The notes: generated from the letters alone by a model not told the origin. Shown: positions 47,089-57,643, counted from the stretch's first letter. The stretch is DNA of 64,000 nt from an uncultured Clostridia bacterium (GCA_947589415.1 CANQBP010000001.1:62001-126000), one strand, 5' to 3'. Numbers and translations: made by a program.

Positions 47089-49911
47089 ATGCCGTTTAAG
47101 AAAATAGTTGTAAAGGGTGCTCGTGAGCATAACCTTAAAAATATCAATGTAGATATACCCCGTGATGAACTTGTAGTACTTACTGGACTTTCAGGTTCGG
47201 GAAAATCTTCCCTTGCTTTCGATACGCTTTATGCGGAGGGGCAAAGGAGATATGTAGAATCACTTTCGTCCTATGCAAGAATGTTCCTCGGACAGATGGA
47301 TAAACCCGATGTTGACAGCATAGACGGACTTTCCCCCGCAATATCAATAGATCAAAAAACAACGTCGAAAAATCCACGCTCAACAGTCGGAACCGTGACT
47401 GAAATATATGATTATCTTCGACTTATGTATGCGAGAATAGGAGTACCGCATTGTCCTATATGCGGCAGGGAAATAAAGCAGCAAACGATAGATCAGATCG
47501 TGGATAAGGTCATGGAACTGGAGGACGGGACTAAAATACAAATAATGGCACCCGTTGTAAAGGCAAAAAAGGGTCAGCACCAAAAGGAACTGGAGTCCGC
47601 AGCAAAAAGCGGTTTTGTGCGTGTAAGGGTAGACGGTATAATATATGATCTTTCGGAAAAAATCAGTATTGAAAAAAACAAAAAACATAATATAGAAGTA
47701 GTTGTGGACAGACTTGTTATAAGGCGTGATATACGTTCCCGCCTTACCGATTCCGTTGAAACGGCATCTAAGCTGGCGGGAGGTCTTACAATAGTTGCGG
47801 TAAACGGCGGGGAAGATATATTGTTTTCCCAAAATTATGCCTGCCCGGAGCATGGCGTAAGCATAGATGAGTTAAGTCCGAGAATGTTTTCGTTCAATAA
47901 CCCGTACGGGGCCTGCAAAAAATGTACCGGACTCGGTGTTTTTATGAAAATAGATGTTGACAGAATAATTCCCGATATGACTAAATCTGTCCGTCAGGGC
48001 GGAATAAAGGGCAGCGGCTGGGCAATGGAGGGAAGTACAATCGCTACAATGTACTTTGAGGCATTGGCAGAAAAATATAATTTTTCACTCGATGCCCCTT
48101 TGAATACACTTCCGGAGGAAATCATAGACATACTGCTATACGGTACAAAGGGCGAAAAAATTACGGTACACCGCAAAAACGAATACGGCAGCGGAACGTA
48201 TCAGACGGAATTTGAGGGAATAATTAACAATCTTGAAAGACGCTTTAAGGAAACACAAAGTACATGGATAAAAGCGGAAATAGAAAGTTATATGTCAGCC
48301 GTTCCGTGCGATGCCTGCAAGGGTAAAAGACTTTCCCCCGAAAGCCTTGCCGTTACCGTTGGCGGACTTAATATAAGTGAGTTTTGTGATATGTCGGTAG
48401 AGAAAGCGTTGGAGTTTGTAAAAAAATCCAACCTCACGGAAAGGGAAAAAATGATAGCTCAGTCGATCACAAAGGAAATTGACAGCAGGCTGAATTTTCT
48501 CAATAGTGTAGGACTTTCATATTTGACACTTTCACGTTCGGCAGGCACACTTTCGGGCGGTGAAAGTCAAAGAATTAGGCTTGCAACACAAATCGGCTCA
48601 TCACTTTCGGGTGTTCTGTATATACTCGATGAACCGAGTATAGGACTGCATCAGCGTGATAATGATAAGCTCATCGGGACACTTAAAAACTTGCGTGACC
48701 TCGGTAATACCGTTATAGTAGTGGAACATGACGAGGATACCATGTATTCTGCCGACTATATTATAGATATAGGACCGGGGGCAGGTATTCATGGCGGTGA
48801 ATTGGTATGTGCAGGAACTGTTGAGGATATAAAAAAGTGCGAAAGATCCGTTACGGGTCAGTACTTGAGCGGTAAAAAATTTATACCCGTTCCAAAGGAA
48901 AGAAGAAAGGGAAACGGGCATAAACTTAGGGTGACGGGTGCTTATAGAAATAATCTTAAAAATATTGATGTGGAATTTCCGTTGGGTAAATTCATATGCG
49001 TTACGGGTGTATCCGGTTCGGGAAAATCCTCGCTTGTCAATGATATACTCTATAAACAGCTTGCTGTTGATCTTAACAACGCACGTCCCGTTCCGGTGTG
49101 CTGCAAGGAAATAATCGGAACCGAAAATCTCGATAAGGTGATAGATATAAACCAATCTCCTATCGGCAGAACTCCCCGCTCCAATCCCGCAACCTATACA
49201 GGTGTTTTTACCGATATCAGAGATCTTTTTGCGCAGACTAATGAATCAAAAATGAGAGGATTTACCTCCGGAAGATTTTCATTTAATGTAAAAGGCGGAA
49301 GATGTGAAGCCTGTCAGGGTGACGGCATAATAAAAATAGAGATGCACTTCCTGCCTGATGTATATGTACCGTGTGAGGTATGCGGCGGAAAACGCTATAA
49401 CAGAGAAACACTTGAGGTCAAATATAAGGGAAAATCCATATATGATGTCTTGGAAATGACGGTAGAAGAGGGTTGTACGTTCTTTAGCAGCATACCCCGC
49501 ATATATAATAAACTTAAAACGCTCAAGGACGTCGGACTCGGCTATATAAAAATAGGTCAGCCGTCAACAACGCTGTCGGGCGGTGAGGCACAAAGAATAA
49601 AACTTGCCTCCGAACTTTCAAAACGTTCTACGGGCAAGACTATATATATATTGGACGAGCCGACAACGGGACTTCACATTGCCGATGTACACAAGCTGAT
49701 AGAAGTATTACAAAAATTCGTTGACGGAGGAAATACCGTGGTTGTTATAGAACATAATCTCGATTTGATAAAGACGGCGGATTATATAATAGACCTCGGG
49801 CCGGAGGGAGGAAACATGGGGGGAACGATAGTTGCCTGCGGAACTCCCGAAGAAGTAGCGGACTGTCCCGCTTCGCACACGGGAGTTTATTTAAAAAAGT
49901 ATCTGAAATAA
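47089..49911 (+). CDS. uvrA: Excinuclease ABC subunit A
   Basis: 940 residues, standard length. Two ABC ATPase modules: Walker [13 protein letters not shown] and [13 protein letters not shown], signatures [13 protein letters not shown] and [13 protein letters not shown]. Zinc-binding cysteine sets include CPICGREI, the CPEHG...CKKC region and CEACQGDG...[10 protein letters not shown]. UvrA finds bulky DNA damage and loads UvrB. uvrB is not next to it here. ATG 47,089 has TCGGAGG upstream. Confidence 0.98.
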   Translation: MPFKKIVVKGAREHNLKNINVDIPRDELVVLTGLSGSGKSSLAFDTLYAEGQRRYVESLSSYARMFLGQMDKPDVDSIDGLSPAISIDQKTTSKNPRSTVGTVTEIYDYLRLMYARIGVPHCPICGREIKQQTIDQIVDKVMELEDGTKIQIMAPVVKAKKGQHQKELESAAKSGFVRVRVDGIIYDLSEKISIEKNKKHNIEVVVDRLVIRRDIRSRLTDSVETASKLAGGLTIVAVNGGEDILFSQNYACPEHGVSIDELSPRMFSFNNPYGACKKCTGLGVFMKIDVDRIIPDMTKSVRQGGIKGSGWAMEGSTIATMYFEALAEKYNFSLDAPLNTLPEEIIDILLYGTKGEKITVHRKNEYGSGTYQTEFEGIINNLERRFKETQSTWIKAEIESYMSAVPCDACKGKRLSPESLAVTVGGLNISEFCDMSVEKALEFVKKSNLTEREKMIAQSITKEIDSRLNFLNSVGLSYLTLSRSAGTLSGGESQRIRLATQIGSSLSGVLYILDEPSIGLHQRDNDKLIGTLKNLRDLGNTVIVVEHDEDTMYSADYIIDIGPGAGIHGGELVCAGTVEDIKKCERSVTGQYLSGKKFIPVPKERRKGNGHKLRVTGAYRNNLKNIDVEFPLGKFICVTGVSGSGKSSLVNDILYKQLAVDLNNARPVPVCCKEIIGTENLDKVIDINQSPIGRTPRSNPATYTGVFTDIRDLFAQTNESKMRGFTSGRFSFNVKGGRCEACQGDGIIKIEMHFLPDVYVPCEVCGGKRYNRETLEVKYKGKSIYDVLEMTVEEGCTFFSSIPRIYNKLKTLKDVGLGYIKIGQPSTTLSGGEAQRIKLASELSKRSTGKTIYILDEPTTGLHIADVHKLIEVLQKFVDGGNTVVVIEHNLDLIKTADYIIDLGPEGGNMGGTIVACGTPEEVADCPASHTGVYLKKYLK

Positions 49912-49959
49912 TTTGTAATACGTGACTTAGCGGTCTGCACTTACAGCGGGGTGGGAGAA

Positions 49960-50835
49960 TTGTTCGGATATCTGCGGATAGATAAAGACGAATTGAAAGT
50001 AAAGGATTACAGATTTTATAAAAGTGTTTACTGCGGACTGTGCCGCAGTATGGGTAAGAATTACGGTACAGCGGCAAGACTTATGCTAAGCTATGACTGT
50101 ACCGTGCTTGCTGTTCTGTTAATGTCGGTCACTTCCGAAAAATGTGCCGTGGTGCGCAAAAGATGTCCCGTAAATCCGCTGAAAAAGTGCGAATTTTGTG
50201 ATTGCATGAGTGATGCAATAAAATTTGCGGGCGCCGTATCGGTAATATTGGGTTATAACAGATTGCAGGATACGATAATCGACAGTAAGATGTTAAAAAA
50301 AATTCCCCCGATGATCTTAAAAATTCTGCTGAAAAGAAACTACCGCAAGGCAGCCGCAGCGTACCCCGAAATAGCACATATGACGGAACAACTGATAAAA
50401 ATGCAGACGGAGGCGGAAAGCAAAAAGGCAGGTATTGATGCTTCAGCCGAACCGACTGCTAAATTCATGTCAAAGTTATGTTCCATGTTCTGCCCGCAAA
50501 ATTATAATTCTCATGCTGCGGAAACTTTCGGATATTATATCGGGAGATGGATATATCTTATAGATGCTGCCGATGATTTGGAGGAGGACATTAAAAAAGG
50601 CACGTTTAATCCGTTCAAGGAAAAATATAACGGAGATACGGCGGAAACAATGAAATACTGCAACGAAGTATTGAATATGACGGCTGCCCATATAACCATG
50701 TCATATGATTTGCTTGATACGGGTTTGTATAAGAGTATTCTTGACAATATTGTTTATGACGGAATAGCAAAACAGCAGCAGTATTGTCTGTTTGACAAAT
50801 ATAACGAAAAAAATAAAAAAATTCGCAGCCGATAA
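49960..50835 (+). CDS. DUF5685 family protein
   Basis: About 291 residues. The start LFGYLRIDKDELKVKDY (initiating TTG at 49,960) and YKSVYCGLCRSMG match the opening of DUF5685 proteins, which begin with an M-F-G-Y motif and a C-G-L-C motif. Further cysteines (KKCEFCDC, SMFCPQNY) and WIYLIDAADDLEEDIKKGTFNPF are present; the D-A-x-D-D-x-x-x-D pattern resembles the metal-binding aspartates of all-alpha prenyl-transferase-like folds, but that link is weak. It lacks membrane segments. It is followed by a DnaJ-domain gene, a pairing that appears in other Clostridia (from memory). Confidence 0.75.
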   Translation: MFGYLRIDKDELKVKDYRFYKSVYCGLCRSMGKNYGTAARLMLSYDCTVLAVLLMSVTSEKCAVVRKRCPVNPLKKCEFCDCMSDAIKFAGAVSVILGYNRLQDTIIDSKMLKKIPPMILKILLKRNYRKAAAAYPEIAHMTEQLIKMQTEAESKKAGIDASAEPTAKFMSKLCSMFCPQNYNSHAAETFGYYIGRWIYLIDAADDLEEDIKKGTFNPFKEKYNGDTAETMKYCNEVLNMTAAHITMSYDLLDTGLYKSILDNIVYDGIAKQQQYCLFDKYNEKNKKIRSR

Positions 50836-50891
50836 ACACGGTTTATTTGCAGGTCGAAACGATTTTTTCTATGGGGGAGTGTGTAAATCTT

Positions 50892-51488
50892 ATGAATGAT
50901 CCTTACAGAATACTTAATATATCAAAAAATGCAGATGTAGAGGAAATAAAGAAAGCATACAGAATACTCGTAAAAAAATATCACCCGGACAGGTATCAAA
51001 ACAGTTCCCTCGCTAAAGAAGCAACGGAAAAAATGAAGGAAATCAATCAGGCATATGATATGGTTATGCGTGAAAAACAGGGTCAAGGTTCTGATGCTTC
51101 GTATGATAACGGAGCTTATGATAAACATGAGGGTAGTGCTCCGAGAGATACATACAATAAAACCGAACCGTCAGTTTATGTTAATGTGAGGCAGGATATA
51201 AAAAATCAAAATTTTGATAAAGCTGAAAGCGTTTTAAATAAAATTCCCCCGACTGAACGGTCGGGCGAATGGTATTATCTTATGAGTATCATTTCATACA
51301 ACAAAGGGCAGTTGGAGGAGTCTAATAACTATATTGAAACAGCACATTCCATAGATCCTTCAAATACCGAATACTATCAGATGTACAGGTCAATAAAGGA
51401 ACAGCGGACGGGTACATCATATCATTCGGGCGGGGCAACAGGCTGCGGCGGTAAAATATTTCGTAATATTTGTGATTGCTTTTATTAG
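50892..51488 (+). CDS. DnaJ-domain protein with TPR-like repeat
   Basis: 198 residues from ATG 50,892 (GGGGGAG 11 bases upstream). Residues 1-65 form a J domain: DPYRILNISKNADVEEIKKA and the HPD tripeptide in KKYHPDRYQ, needed to stimulate DnaK ATPase. A Gly/Ser/Asp-rich linker follows, then a TPR-like stretch (WYYLMSIISYNKGQLEESNNY). The tail ends in a Gly/Cys-rich segment with three cysteines. It lacks the zinc domain of canonical DnaJ, so it is a specialised co-chaperone; the client may be the product of the gene upstream (inference). Confidence 0.85.
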   Translation: MNDPYRILNISKNADVEEIKKAYRILVKKYHPDRYQNSSLAKEATEKMKEINQAYDMVMREKQGQGSDASYDNGAYDKHEGSAPRDTYNKTEPSVYVNVRQDIKNQNFDKAESVLNKIPPTERSGEWYYLMSIISYNKGQLEESNNYIETAHSIDPSNTEYYQMYRSIKEQRTGTSYHSGGATGCGGKIFRNICDCFY

Positions 51489-51587
51489 GAGATAATATTA
51501 TACAAAAATATCTTAAATAATGTATATTTTCCCCATATTTTATTTATATGCTCCAATTTTAAATATGTTTTTTCTACAAATTTATTG

Positions 51588-51616
51588 TTGAAAAAATATT
51601 AAAAAAAGGTTATAAT
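51588..51616 (+). promoter_or_regulatory. Promoter of the large cell-wall protein gene
   Basis: TTGAAA (51,588-51,593) and consensus TATAAT (51,611-51,616) with exactly 17 bp between them, 66 bp before the first possible start codon. Confidence 0.7.
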
Positions 51617-51681
51617 TATTGATGATGTTAAAAATACGGTTGTTTACGGGTGTTTGTTGAAAATTCCGACAAATTGAAAGG

Positions 51682-54600
51682 TTGTGTGATGAATTGAACT
51701 TTTATGAGAAGATAACAGGACGTTCCTTTATTGAAAAAATAAAAGATGTACCGAAAAATGTGAGAAAATTGCTTGCGGTTACTTGTGCGTTTACTTTGGT
51801 CAGTGCATCGGTGCCTTTTGTGTCTTTGGTTACGCAGGGAGCGCAGGTGCCCGTATATGCAAAGACCACCGATTATTTAAACTTACGTAAGGGTGCGGGA
51901 GTAAATTACGATGTTGTAGAAGTGATTGATAAGGGTGCTACCGTCACCGCAATAGGCAGGACAAATTCAAATTGGCTGAAAGTAAGGCTTGCCGATGGTA
52001 AGACGGGTTATTGTTCCGGTGATTATCTCGATATAATAACAGATGCAAGCACCACGGATTATTTGAATTTGAGAAGCGGTGTCGGCACGGATTATCCCGT
52101 TATAGAAACATTAGCGCCCGGAGAAAGATTGGATATATTGGAATTTTGCAATAAATCATGGGCGGAGGTTAAACTGGATACGGGTAAAAAGGGTTATGTA
52201 TGCACGGATTACATAGAATACATAGGCAGTGACAGCGTATCTCAATCACATGACAGCAAAAAAACGCCCTCGCTGACATCTCTTAAATTACAGGTAACGT
52301 CAAAGACGATGAATGTCGGCAGCATACATACGATAAAACCGGTGTATTCCCCGTCGAACGGAGAAGTTAAGTATTCGACGTCAAATAAGTCCGTTGCAAC
52401 TGTAACCGCAACGGGTACGGTAAAGGGTGTAGGAGCGGGAACGGCAAATATAACCGTGTATGATCCGAACGGAAAGCTGAAAGCAGTATTGCCCGTGAAG
52501 ATAAACGATAAAATGACGATCTCCAAAACCTCGGCAGAGCTTGATGTAGGGGAAACTCTTAAACTCAAAGCAACGACAACGTCCGGCGGTAAGTTTAAAT
52601 GGTCAAGCTCAAACAAGAAAGTTGCAACGGTCACATCGGACGGTGTTGTTAAGGGTATATCGTCAGGCTCGGCAGTTATAACCGCAACAGACAGCAAAAA
52701 CGGCAGAAAATTAACGTGTGAAGTTGGAGTCGGAAGTGTTGTACTCAAATCCCTTAAGCTGCAGGTAACGTCAAAGACGATGAATGTCGGCAGCATACAT
52801 ACGATAAAACCGGTGTATTCCCCGTCAAACGGAAGAGTCAAATATACTACATCAAATAAATCGGTAGCGACCGTGACCGAAACAGGTACGGTAAAGGGTG
52901 TAGGAGCAGGAACGGCAAATATTACCGTGTATGATCCGAACGGCAGCTTAAAAGCAGTATTGCACGTGAAGATAAACGATAAAATGACGATCTCCAAAAC
53001 CTCGGCAAATATATATGTAGATGATGTGCTGAAACTAAAAGCAACAACGACTTCCGGCGGTAAGTTCACGTGGTCAAGTTCAAACAAGAAAGTTGCAACG
53101 GTCACATCGGACGGTACCGTTAAAGGTATTTCGTCGGGTTCGGCAGTAATAACCGCAACAGACAGCAAAAACAAAAGAACAGTAAAATGTAATGTAAAAG
53201 TAAGCAAAGTAGTTCTTACTTCTCTTAAGCTGCAGGTAACGTCAAAGACAATGGATGTCGGCAGCATACACACGATAAAACCTGTATATTCTCCGTCAAA
53301 CGGAAAGGTCAAATATTCAACGTCAAATAAATCCGTAGCAACCGTGACCGAAACAGGTACGGTAAAAGGTGTAGGAGCGGGAACGGCAAATATTACCGTG
53401 TATGATCCTAACGGAAGTCTGAAGGCAGTATTGACCGTGAAGATAAACGACAAAATGACAATCTCCAAAACCTCGGAAACCATTGAAGTCGGAGGTAAGT
53501 TTACACTAAGTGCGACGACAACGTCCGGAGGCAAATTTACGTGGTCAAGTTCAAATAAAAATACGGCGACGGTTAGTTCCGGAGGAGTTGTTAAAGGTGT
53601 TGCTGCGGGTACTGCAACAATAACGGCAAAAGACAGTAAAAACGGAAGAACACTTAAATGCACCGTTAAGGTGGTTAAAACGTCTATCAAGTCGATAGAG
53701 CTTTCGGAGAAGTCAAAGACTCTTCTCGTGGGTGAAAGCTATGCTGTTAAACCGAAAGTCACACCTTCCGATAAAAAAGTGGCGTATTCCACATCAAATA
53801 AGTCGATAGCAACGGTTACTTCGTCGGGTACGGTAAAGGCTGTAAAGGCAGGACAGGCGAAAATCAGCGTTTATGACCCTAACGGAAGTAAGCAGGCTTC
53901 GCTTAACGTTACTGTACAAAAACTCCCGACTATTTCCATTTCAAAAAAATCCGTGAGCATTGATGCCGGTGCAAATGTGACTCTTAGTGCGAAACTTTCT
54001 AACGGCGCAAGCGTTAGCTGGTCAACGTCAAATTCAAATGTAGCATCTGTTCGCCAAGGAGTTGTAAGCGGTATTAAGGCGGGTACGGCAAAAATAACCG
54101 CATCGGATTCGTCAGGTAAGGTAAAGGTATCGTGTACCGTCACGGTTAAAGGAGTATCCTCGAACGGTGTCAGTCTTTCAAGATATTCTGCATCAACGAC
54201 AGCGGGAAAGACCATATATATAAAGGGGTATTCCACATATTCTGCATCATGGGGAACAAGCAATTCAAATATTGCAACTGTCAGAGATGGGTTTATACAA
54301 ACTAAAAATCCCGGTAAGGTCGCAATAACATATACCGATGTCTATGGACGAAGAGCAATATGTGCCGTAACCGTAAGTGATGCGGCTCCGATAAGGTTTA
54401 CATATTCCTCTCCCAACTCCGCAGTACTTAATTCAAATGTGAAACTTGTTGCTATAACCGATAAGACACGAACAGCAGTAAAGTTCGTTATAACGATAAA
54501 TGGCAAAAAGGTGACACTTAATGCCAGTGAGAAAAAAGCTGACGGGAACACTTATGTGTGGAGCGGAACATACAAGGCAACTATTGCCGGAACGTTAGAC

Positions 54601-55488
54601 TATAAGGCATATTCTTATAAAAATTCCAAGTGGTCAACCTGCTCTGACGGTGAGGCCGATATATACGTTACGACTAAAACCAATGTGAAAACTACGACTA
54701 CCGACAGACTGCGTGCGAGTGATGAGGTTATTAAATTTATCGGCGAAAAAGAAGGATTTGTTTCAAAAATTACCTATGATACTCTTGCAAACAACATTCC
54801 GACACTCGGATACGGCTATGTTGTATGGGAGGGTTGGAAATTCTATGATAACCTTACCAAAAATGAGGCTTATGCACTTCTTGTAAATGCGGTAAATCAG
54901 GAGGTATATGCGAGCAGAGTGAACGATATGTTTGCGGAGAATAAAATAAGATTTAACCAGCAGCAATTTGATGCACTTGTTTCTTTCTCGTATAACCTCG
55001 GAACAGGTTGGACGTATTCATCGGATCTTTTAGACATTCTTTGTAATTCGTACGGCCCGTCCAAATCGAGCGGAACGGTTACGGCAACCGTGGACGCAAA
55101 TGGCGGTTTGTATCTTAGAAAAAGCTATACAACATCGTCCGATGCAATAACTCTTATGCCTGACGGGACAAATGTTACTCTTGTAAGTACAGATGTGTAC
55201 AACGGTGTTTGGTATAAAGTCAAGACACCGAACGGAAAGGTCGGATATTGCAGCGGTACGTATCTCAATTTGCATTATTCGTCATCAACTGTGAGGGATC
55301 TTGCATATGTAAATAAAAATGCACTTATAAAGGAAATGCTTGCTTATCATCATGCGGGCGGCATATGCTACTACGGCTTGCTGTACAGACGTGCCGATGA
55401 ACTTGAAATGTTCCTGTATGCGGATTATGTTTCCGATGGTAAAAAGAACAAGCATAATTTCCCGGATCCGTACTGTATTTCATGGTAA
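51682..55488 (+). CDS. Secreted SH3b-BIG2-GH24 cell-wall lysozyme-like protein
   Basis: 1,268 residues. A signal/anchor segment near 28-47 is followed by two bacterial SH3 domains (about 62-170; DYLNLRKGAGVNYDVVEVI and DYLNLRSGVGTDYPVIETL), then about nine BIG2 Ig-like modules (K/S-V-A-T-V-T-x-x-G-T-V-K-G core) to about residue 890, another Ig-like module, and from about 1,013 a GH24 (T4-type) lysozyme domain: FIGEKEGF with the catalytic Glu, PTLGYGY, and FNQQQFDALVSFSYNLG. A third SH3b (LYLRKSYTTSSDAITLMPDG) appears inserted before the last GH24 part YYGLLYRRADELEMFLYADY. Probably a surface-attached peptidoglycan hydrolase. The start is uncertain: TTG 51,682 or TTG 51,694. Confidence 0.88.
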   Translation: MCDELNFYEKITGRSFIEKIKDVPKNVRKLLAVTCAFTLVSASVPFVSLVTQGAQVPVYAKTTDYLNLRKGAGVNYDVVEVIDKGATVTAIGRTNSNWLKVRLADGKTGYCSGDYLDIITDASTTDYLNLRSGVGTDYPVIETLAPGERLDILEFCNKSWAEVKLDTGKKGYVCTDYIEYIGSDSVSQSHDSKKTPSLTSLKLQVTSKTMNVGSIHTIKPVYSPSNGEVKYSTSNKSVATVTATGTVKGVGAGTANITVYDPNGKLKAVLPVKINDKMTISKTSAELDVGETLKLKATTTSGGKFKWSSSNKKVATVTSDGVVKGISSGSAVITATDSKNGRKLTCEVGVGSVVLKSLKLQVTSKTMNVGSIHTIKPVYSPSNGRVKYTTSNKSVATVTETGTVKGVGAGTANITVYDPNGSLKAVLHVKINDKMTISKTSANIYVDDVLKLKATTTSGGKFTWSSSNKKVATVTSDGTVKGISSGSAVITATDSKNKRTVKCNVKVSKVVLTSLKLQVTSKTMDVGSIHTIKPVYSPSNGKVKYSTSNKSVATVTETGTVKGVGAGTANITVYDPNGSLKAVLTVKINDKMTISKTSETIEVGGKFTLSATTTSGGKFTWSSSNKNTATVSSGGVVKGVAAGTATITAKDSKNGRTLKCTVKVVKTSIKSIELSEKSKTLLVGESYAVKPKVTPSDKKVAYSTSNKSIATVTSSGTVKAVKAGQAKISVYDPNGSKQASLNVTVQKLPTISISKKSVSIDAGANVTLSAKLSNGASVSWSTSNSNVASVRQGVVSGIKAGTAKITASDSSGKVKVSCTVTVKGVSSNGVSLSRYSASTTAGKTIYIKGYSTYSASWGTSNSNIATVRDGFIQTKNPGKVAITYTDVYGRRAICAVTVSDAAPIRFTYSSPNSAVLNSNVKLVAITDKTRTAVKFVITINGKKVTLNASEKKADGNTYVWSGTYKATIAGTLDYKAYSYKNSKWSTCSDGEADIYVTTKTNVKTTTTDRLRASDEVIKFIGEKEGFVSKITYDTLANNIPTLGYGYVVWEGWKFYDNLTKNEAYALLVNAVNQEVYASRVNDMFAENKIRFNQQQFDALVSFSYNLGTGWTYSSDLLDILCNSYGPSKSSGTVTATVDANGGLYLRKSYTTSSDAITLMPDGTNVTLVSTDVYNGVWYKVKTPNGKVGYCSGTYLNLHYSSSTVRDLAYVNKNALIKEMLAYHHAGGICYYGLLYRRADELEMFLYADYVSDGKKNKHNFPDPYCISW
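52279..53691 (+). repeat. Three 471-bp tandem units (paired BIG2 modules)
   Basis: Units start at 52,279, 52,750 and 53,221, each exactly 471 bases (157 codons) and each encoding two BIG2 modules, one starting SLKLQVTSKTM and one starting KMTISKTS. They are nearly identical in the first module and more varied in the second. The exact length and phase show duplication by unequal crossing-over without frameshift. Confidence 0.9.
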
Positions 55489-55540
55489 TTTCCGATACGG
55501 CGGCGGAAATATGTAACTGATTTTTTGGGGTGTTGAAATT

Positions 55541-56344
55541 ATGGAGAAAAAAATAGGTTTTATCGGTGCAGGCAATATGGCTTCCGCCATTATAGGGGGA
55601 TTGCTTGGAAATAAGCTGAAATCCCCGAATGATATTCTTGTTTTTGACTTGGATAAAAACAAAACTTCGGTGATGGCGGAAAAGGGTATCGCCTCAACGT
55701 CAAGCGGGGCGGAACTTGCTGAAAAAAGTGATATAATCGTACTTGCCGTAAAACCGCAGAATTATGATGAGGTATTGGAAGAGATAAAGAGCAGGGTCGA
55801 TGAAAATAAAATTTTTGTAACAATAGCGGCAGGAATTTCAATAGGTTATGTCAGAAAAAAACTCGGCAAAGATTGTGCCGGTGTGCGTGTTATGCCGAAT
55901 ACCCCGCTTTTGCTCGGAAAAGGTGCAACCGCTATGTGCCGTTCCGAAAATATAAGCGATGATGATTTCAAAGAGATATATAATATGTTTGCACTTTCGG
56001 GAGAAGTTGCCCTGCTCCCCGAAGAACAGATGAATGCCGTGATAGCAGTAAACGGAAGCAGTCCGGCATATATATATCTTTTTGCTAAGTCAATGGTCGA
56101 TTATGCGGTTTCTGTCGGAATTGACAGTGAGACCGCCCTGAAACTTGTGTGTAAGACGCTTGAGGGAAGTGCTGAAATGCTCCGCAGCGGAAAGGATACT
56201 CCCGAAGAACTCATACAGAAAGTATGTTCAAAAGGCGGAACTACAATAGAGGCAATGAATGTACTTTATGACAAAAATGTTCCGCAGGCAATAAATGAAG
56301 CTATGGCAGCCTGCACCAAAAGAGCAGAGGAACTTAGTAAGTAA
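55541..56344 (+). CDS. proC: Pyrroline-5-carboxylate reductase
   Basis: 267 residues. The N-terminal NAD(P)-binding fold shows GFIGAGNMASAIIGGLL; the later block AVNGSSPAYIYLFAKSMVDY and KVCSKGGTTIEAMNVL are the ProC signature. It makes proline from pyrroline-5-carboxylate in the last step of proline synthesis. ATG 55,541 has TGGGGTG upstream. No other pro genes are near. Confidence 0.96.
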   Translation: MEKKIGFIGAGNMASAIIGGLLGNKLKSPNDILVFDLDKNKTSVMAEKGIASTSSGAELAEKSDIIVLAVKPQNYDEVLEEIKSRVDENKIFVTIAAGISIGYVRKKLGKDCAGVRVMPNTPLLLGKGATAMCRSENISDDDFKEIYNMFALSGEVALLPEEQMNAVIAVNGSSPAYIYLFAKSMVDYAVSVGIDSETALKLVCKTLEGSAEMLRSGKDTPEELIQKVCSKGGTTIEAMNVLYDKNVPQAINEAMAACTKRAEELSK

Positions 56345-56419
56345 TATACAAATATATACCGCAAAGTCGTTTCAGATATTGCTAAAACAAAGAAAAGAGT
56401 TATATTTTTTTATAAATTA

Positions 56420-56448
56420 TTGACTTAAATCGAATTTAATCGTATAAT
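56420..56448 (+). promoter_or_regulatory. Promoter of the zinc-ribbon membrane protein gene
   Basis: TTGACT (56,420-56,425) and consensus TATAAT (56,443-56,448), 17 bp apart. About 150 bases of leader precede the ATG at 56,600; GACGGTTCGTT and similar short repeats occur in it, but no riboswitch is recognised. Confidence 0.65.
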
Positions 56449-56599
56449 TAGCTATGGAATTCTGTCTTATTATCGGAAAAATACTGATCCGTATCATACG
56501 GGACGGTTCGTTAATACTGTACGGAATTCGGTGTCCGAACGTAAATACACTCCGTTTTTCGGGCGGAGAATATCTCACGATTTAATAGGAGGAAACAAA

Positions 56600-57592
56600 A
56601 TGTATTGTAAATCATGCGGTGCGTATATGGAAGATTCTTACAATGTGTGCCAAGCCTGTGGTACAAAAAGAGGACTCGGTGCTTCATTTTGCGATAAATG
56701 CGGCAGCGTAAGACAAATTGGTGTCGCTTTTTGTCAGAATTGCGGAAATAGTTTTAATACACAAACCGACGTTGATCCGAGTCAGTCCGCTTATCCCCGG
56801 CAGAATACGCAGCCCTATTCGCAGCAGACAACGGCTCAACAGTATCAGAGTGTTGCTCAAACGGATAGTTCACGTTATCTTCCCGATAAAAAGTTTTGCA
56901 GAAACTGCGGTGCGCAGGTTATGAACAATCAGGTTATATGTACAAAATGCGGTGTAAAGGTAGGACAGGGTACGTCATTTTGCCCCCATTGTGCTGCTCC
57001 TGTACAGCCCGGTGCAGTTGCCTGCATGAATTGCGGCATGAGCATTAAAACGTTTGATATTGCAGATTATTTTAAGAGTTTTTATGAGAATTTTGCCTCG
57101 ATATTCAGAACGCGGGATATCAAGTCGCTTATATTTGACTATGGTGCAATTTTCATAAGTGTAATAATGTTTATTCTTTCGTTTATTCCGTCCGTTTATG
57201 CATCAATGGGTATCTATGGTTTGTCAACATCATTATTTAGCGTAAATCTTTTCGGATATTCCGGTTTCAGCGGTTTCCTTATCGTGGTTGCACTTGTTGC
57301 GGCAATTGCACGTTTTGAACCTAATGTAATCAAGTTTATCGGGCAAAACCAAAAGCTCGGAAAGTATTACGTTTTTGTTGTTCCCGGTCTTATGGTTGTA
57401 AGTCTGCTTATAACAGTAATAAAAATGCTTATTGATAACGCAAGTGTAAGTTCGTCGATTTCGTCATATGTTTCCGCATCGGCAGGTTTCGGGTTTAACT
57501 TCTGCGGCTGGCTTATCATAATATTCACGCTTGCTGCTGCTGTACTGTCGGTTCTTTCGTATCTTAGAAAAGAAAATAAGATTAGTATCTGA
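56600..57592 (+). CDS. Zinc-ribbon membrane protein
   Basis: 330 residues from ATG 56,600 (ATAGGAGG upstream). The N-terminal 150 residues contain paired zinc ribbons: CKSCGAY...CQACG, CDKCG...CQNCG, CRNCG...CTKCG and CPHCA...CMNCG, with a Gln/Ser-rich linker in between. Three to four membrane helices follow. Proteins of this layout are common in gut Clostridia and of unknown function; the ribbons probably mediate protein contacts. It stands alone with its own promoter and terminator. Confidence 0.8.
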   Translation: MYCKSCGAYMEDSYNVCQACGTKRGLGASFCDKCGSVRQIGVAFCQNCGNSFNTQTDVDPSQSAYPRQNTQPYSQQTTAQQYQSVAQTDSSRYLPDKKFCRNCGAQVMNNQVICTKCGVKVGQGTSFCPHCAAPVQPGAVACMNCGMSIKTFDIADYFKSFYENFASIFRTRDIKSLIFDYGAIFISVIMFILSFIPSVYASMGIYGLSTSLFSVNLFGYSGFSGFLIVVALVAAIARFEPNVIKFIGQNQKLGKYYVFVVPGLMVVSLLITVIKMLIDNASVSSSISSYVSASAGFGFNFCGWLIIIFTLAAAVLSVLSYLRKENKISI

Positions 57593-57609
57593 TTGAAGTT
57601 AAGCAATTT

Positions 57610-57643
57610 ATCCGTGCCCGTTTATATCGGGTGCGGATTTTTT
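57610..57643 (+). terminator. Terminator after the zinc-ribbon gene
   Basis: ATCCGTGCCCG (57,610-57,620) pairs with CGGGTGCGGAT (57,628-57,638) with two wobbles, directly followed by seven T residues. Confidence 0.9.

Noticed and set aside
52242-53690. A 482-codon open frame on the minus strand inside the large cell-wall protein gene
   Set aside because: It is the antisense shadow of the BIG2 repeats: low-complexity Val/Phe/Thr-rich translation, no ribosome site, and it repeats with the 471 bp period of the real gene.
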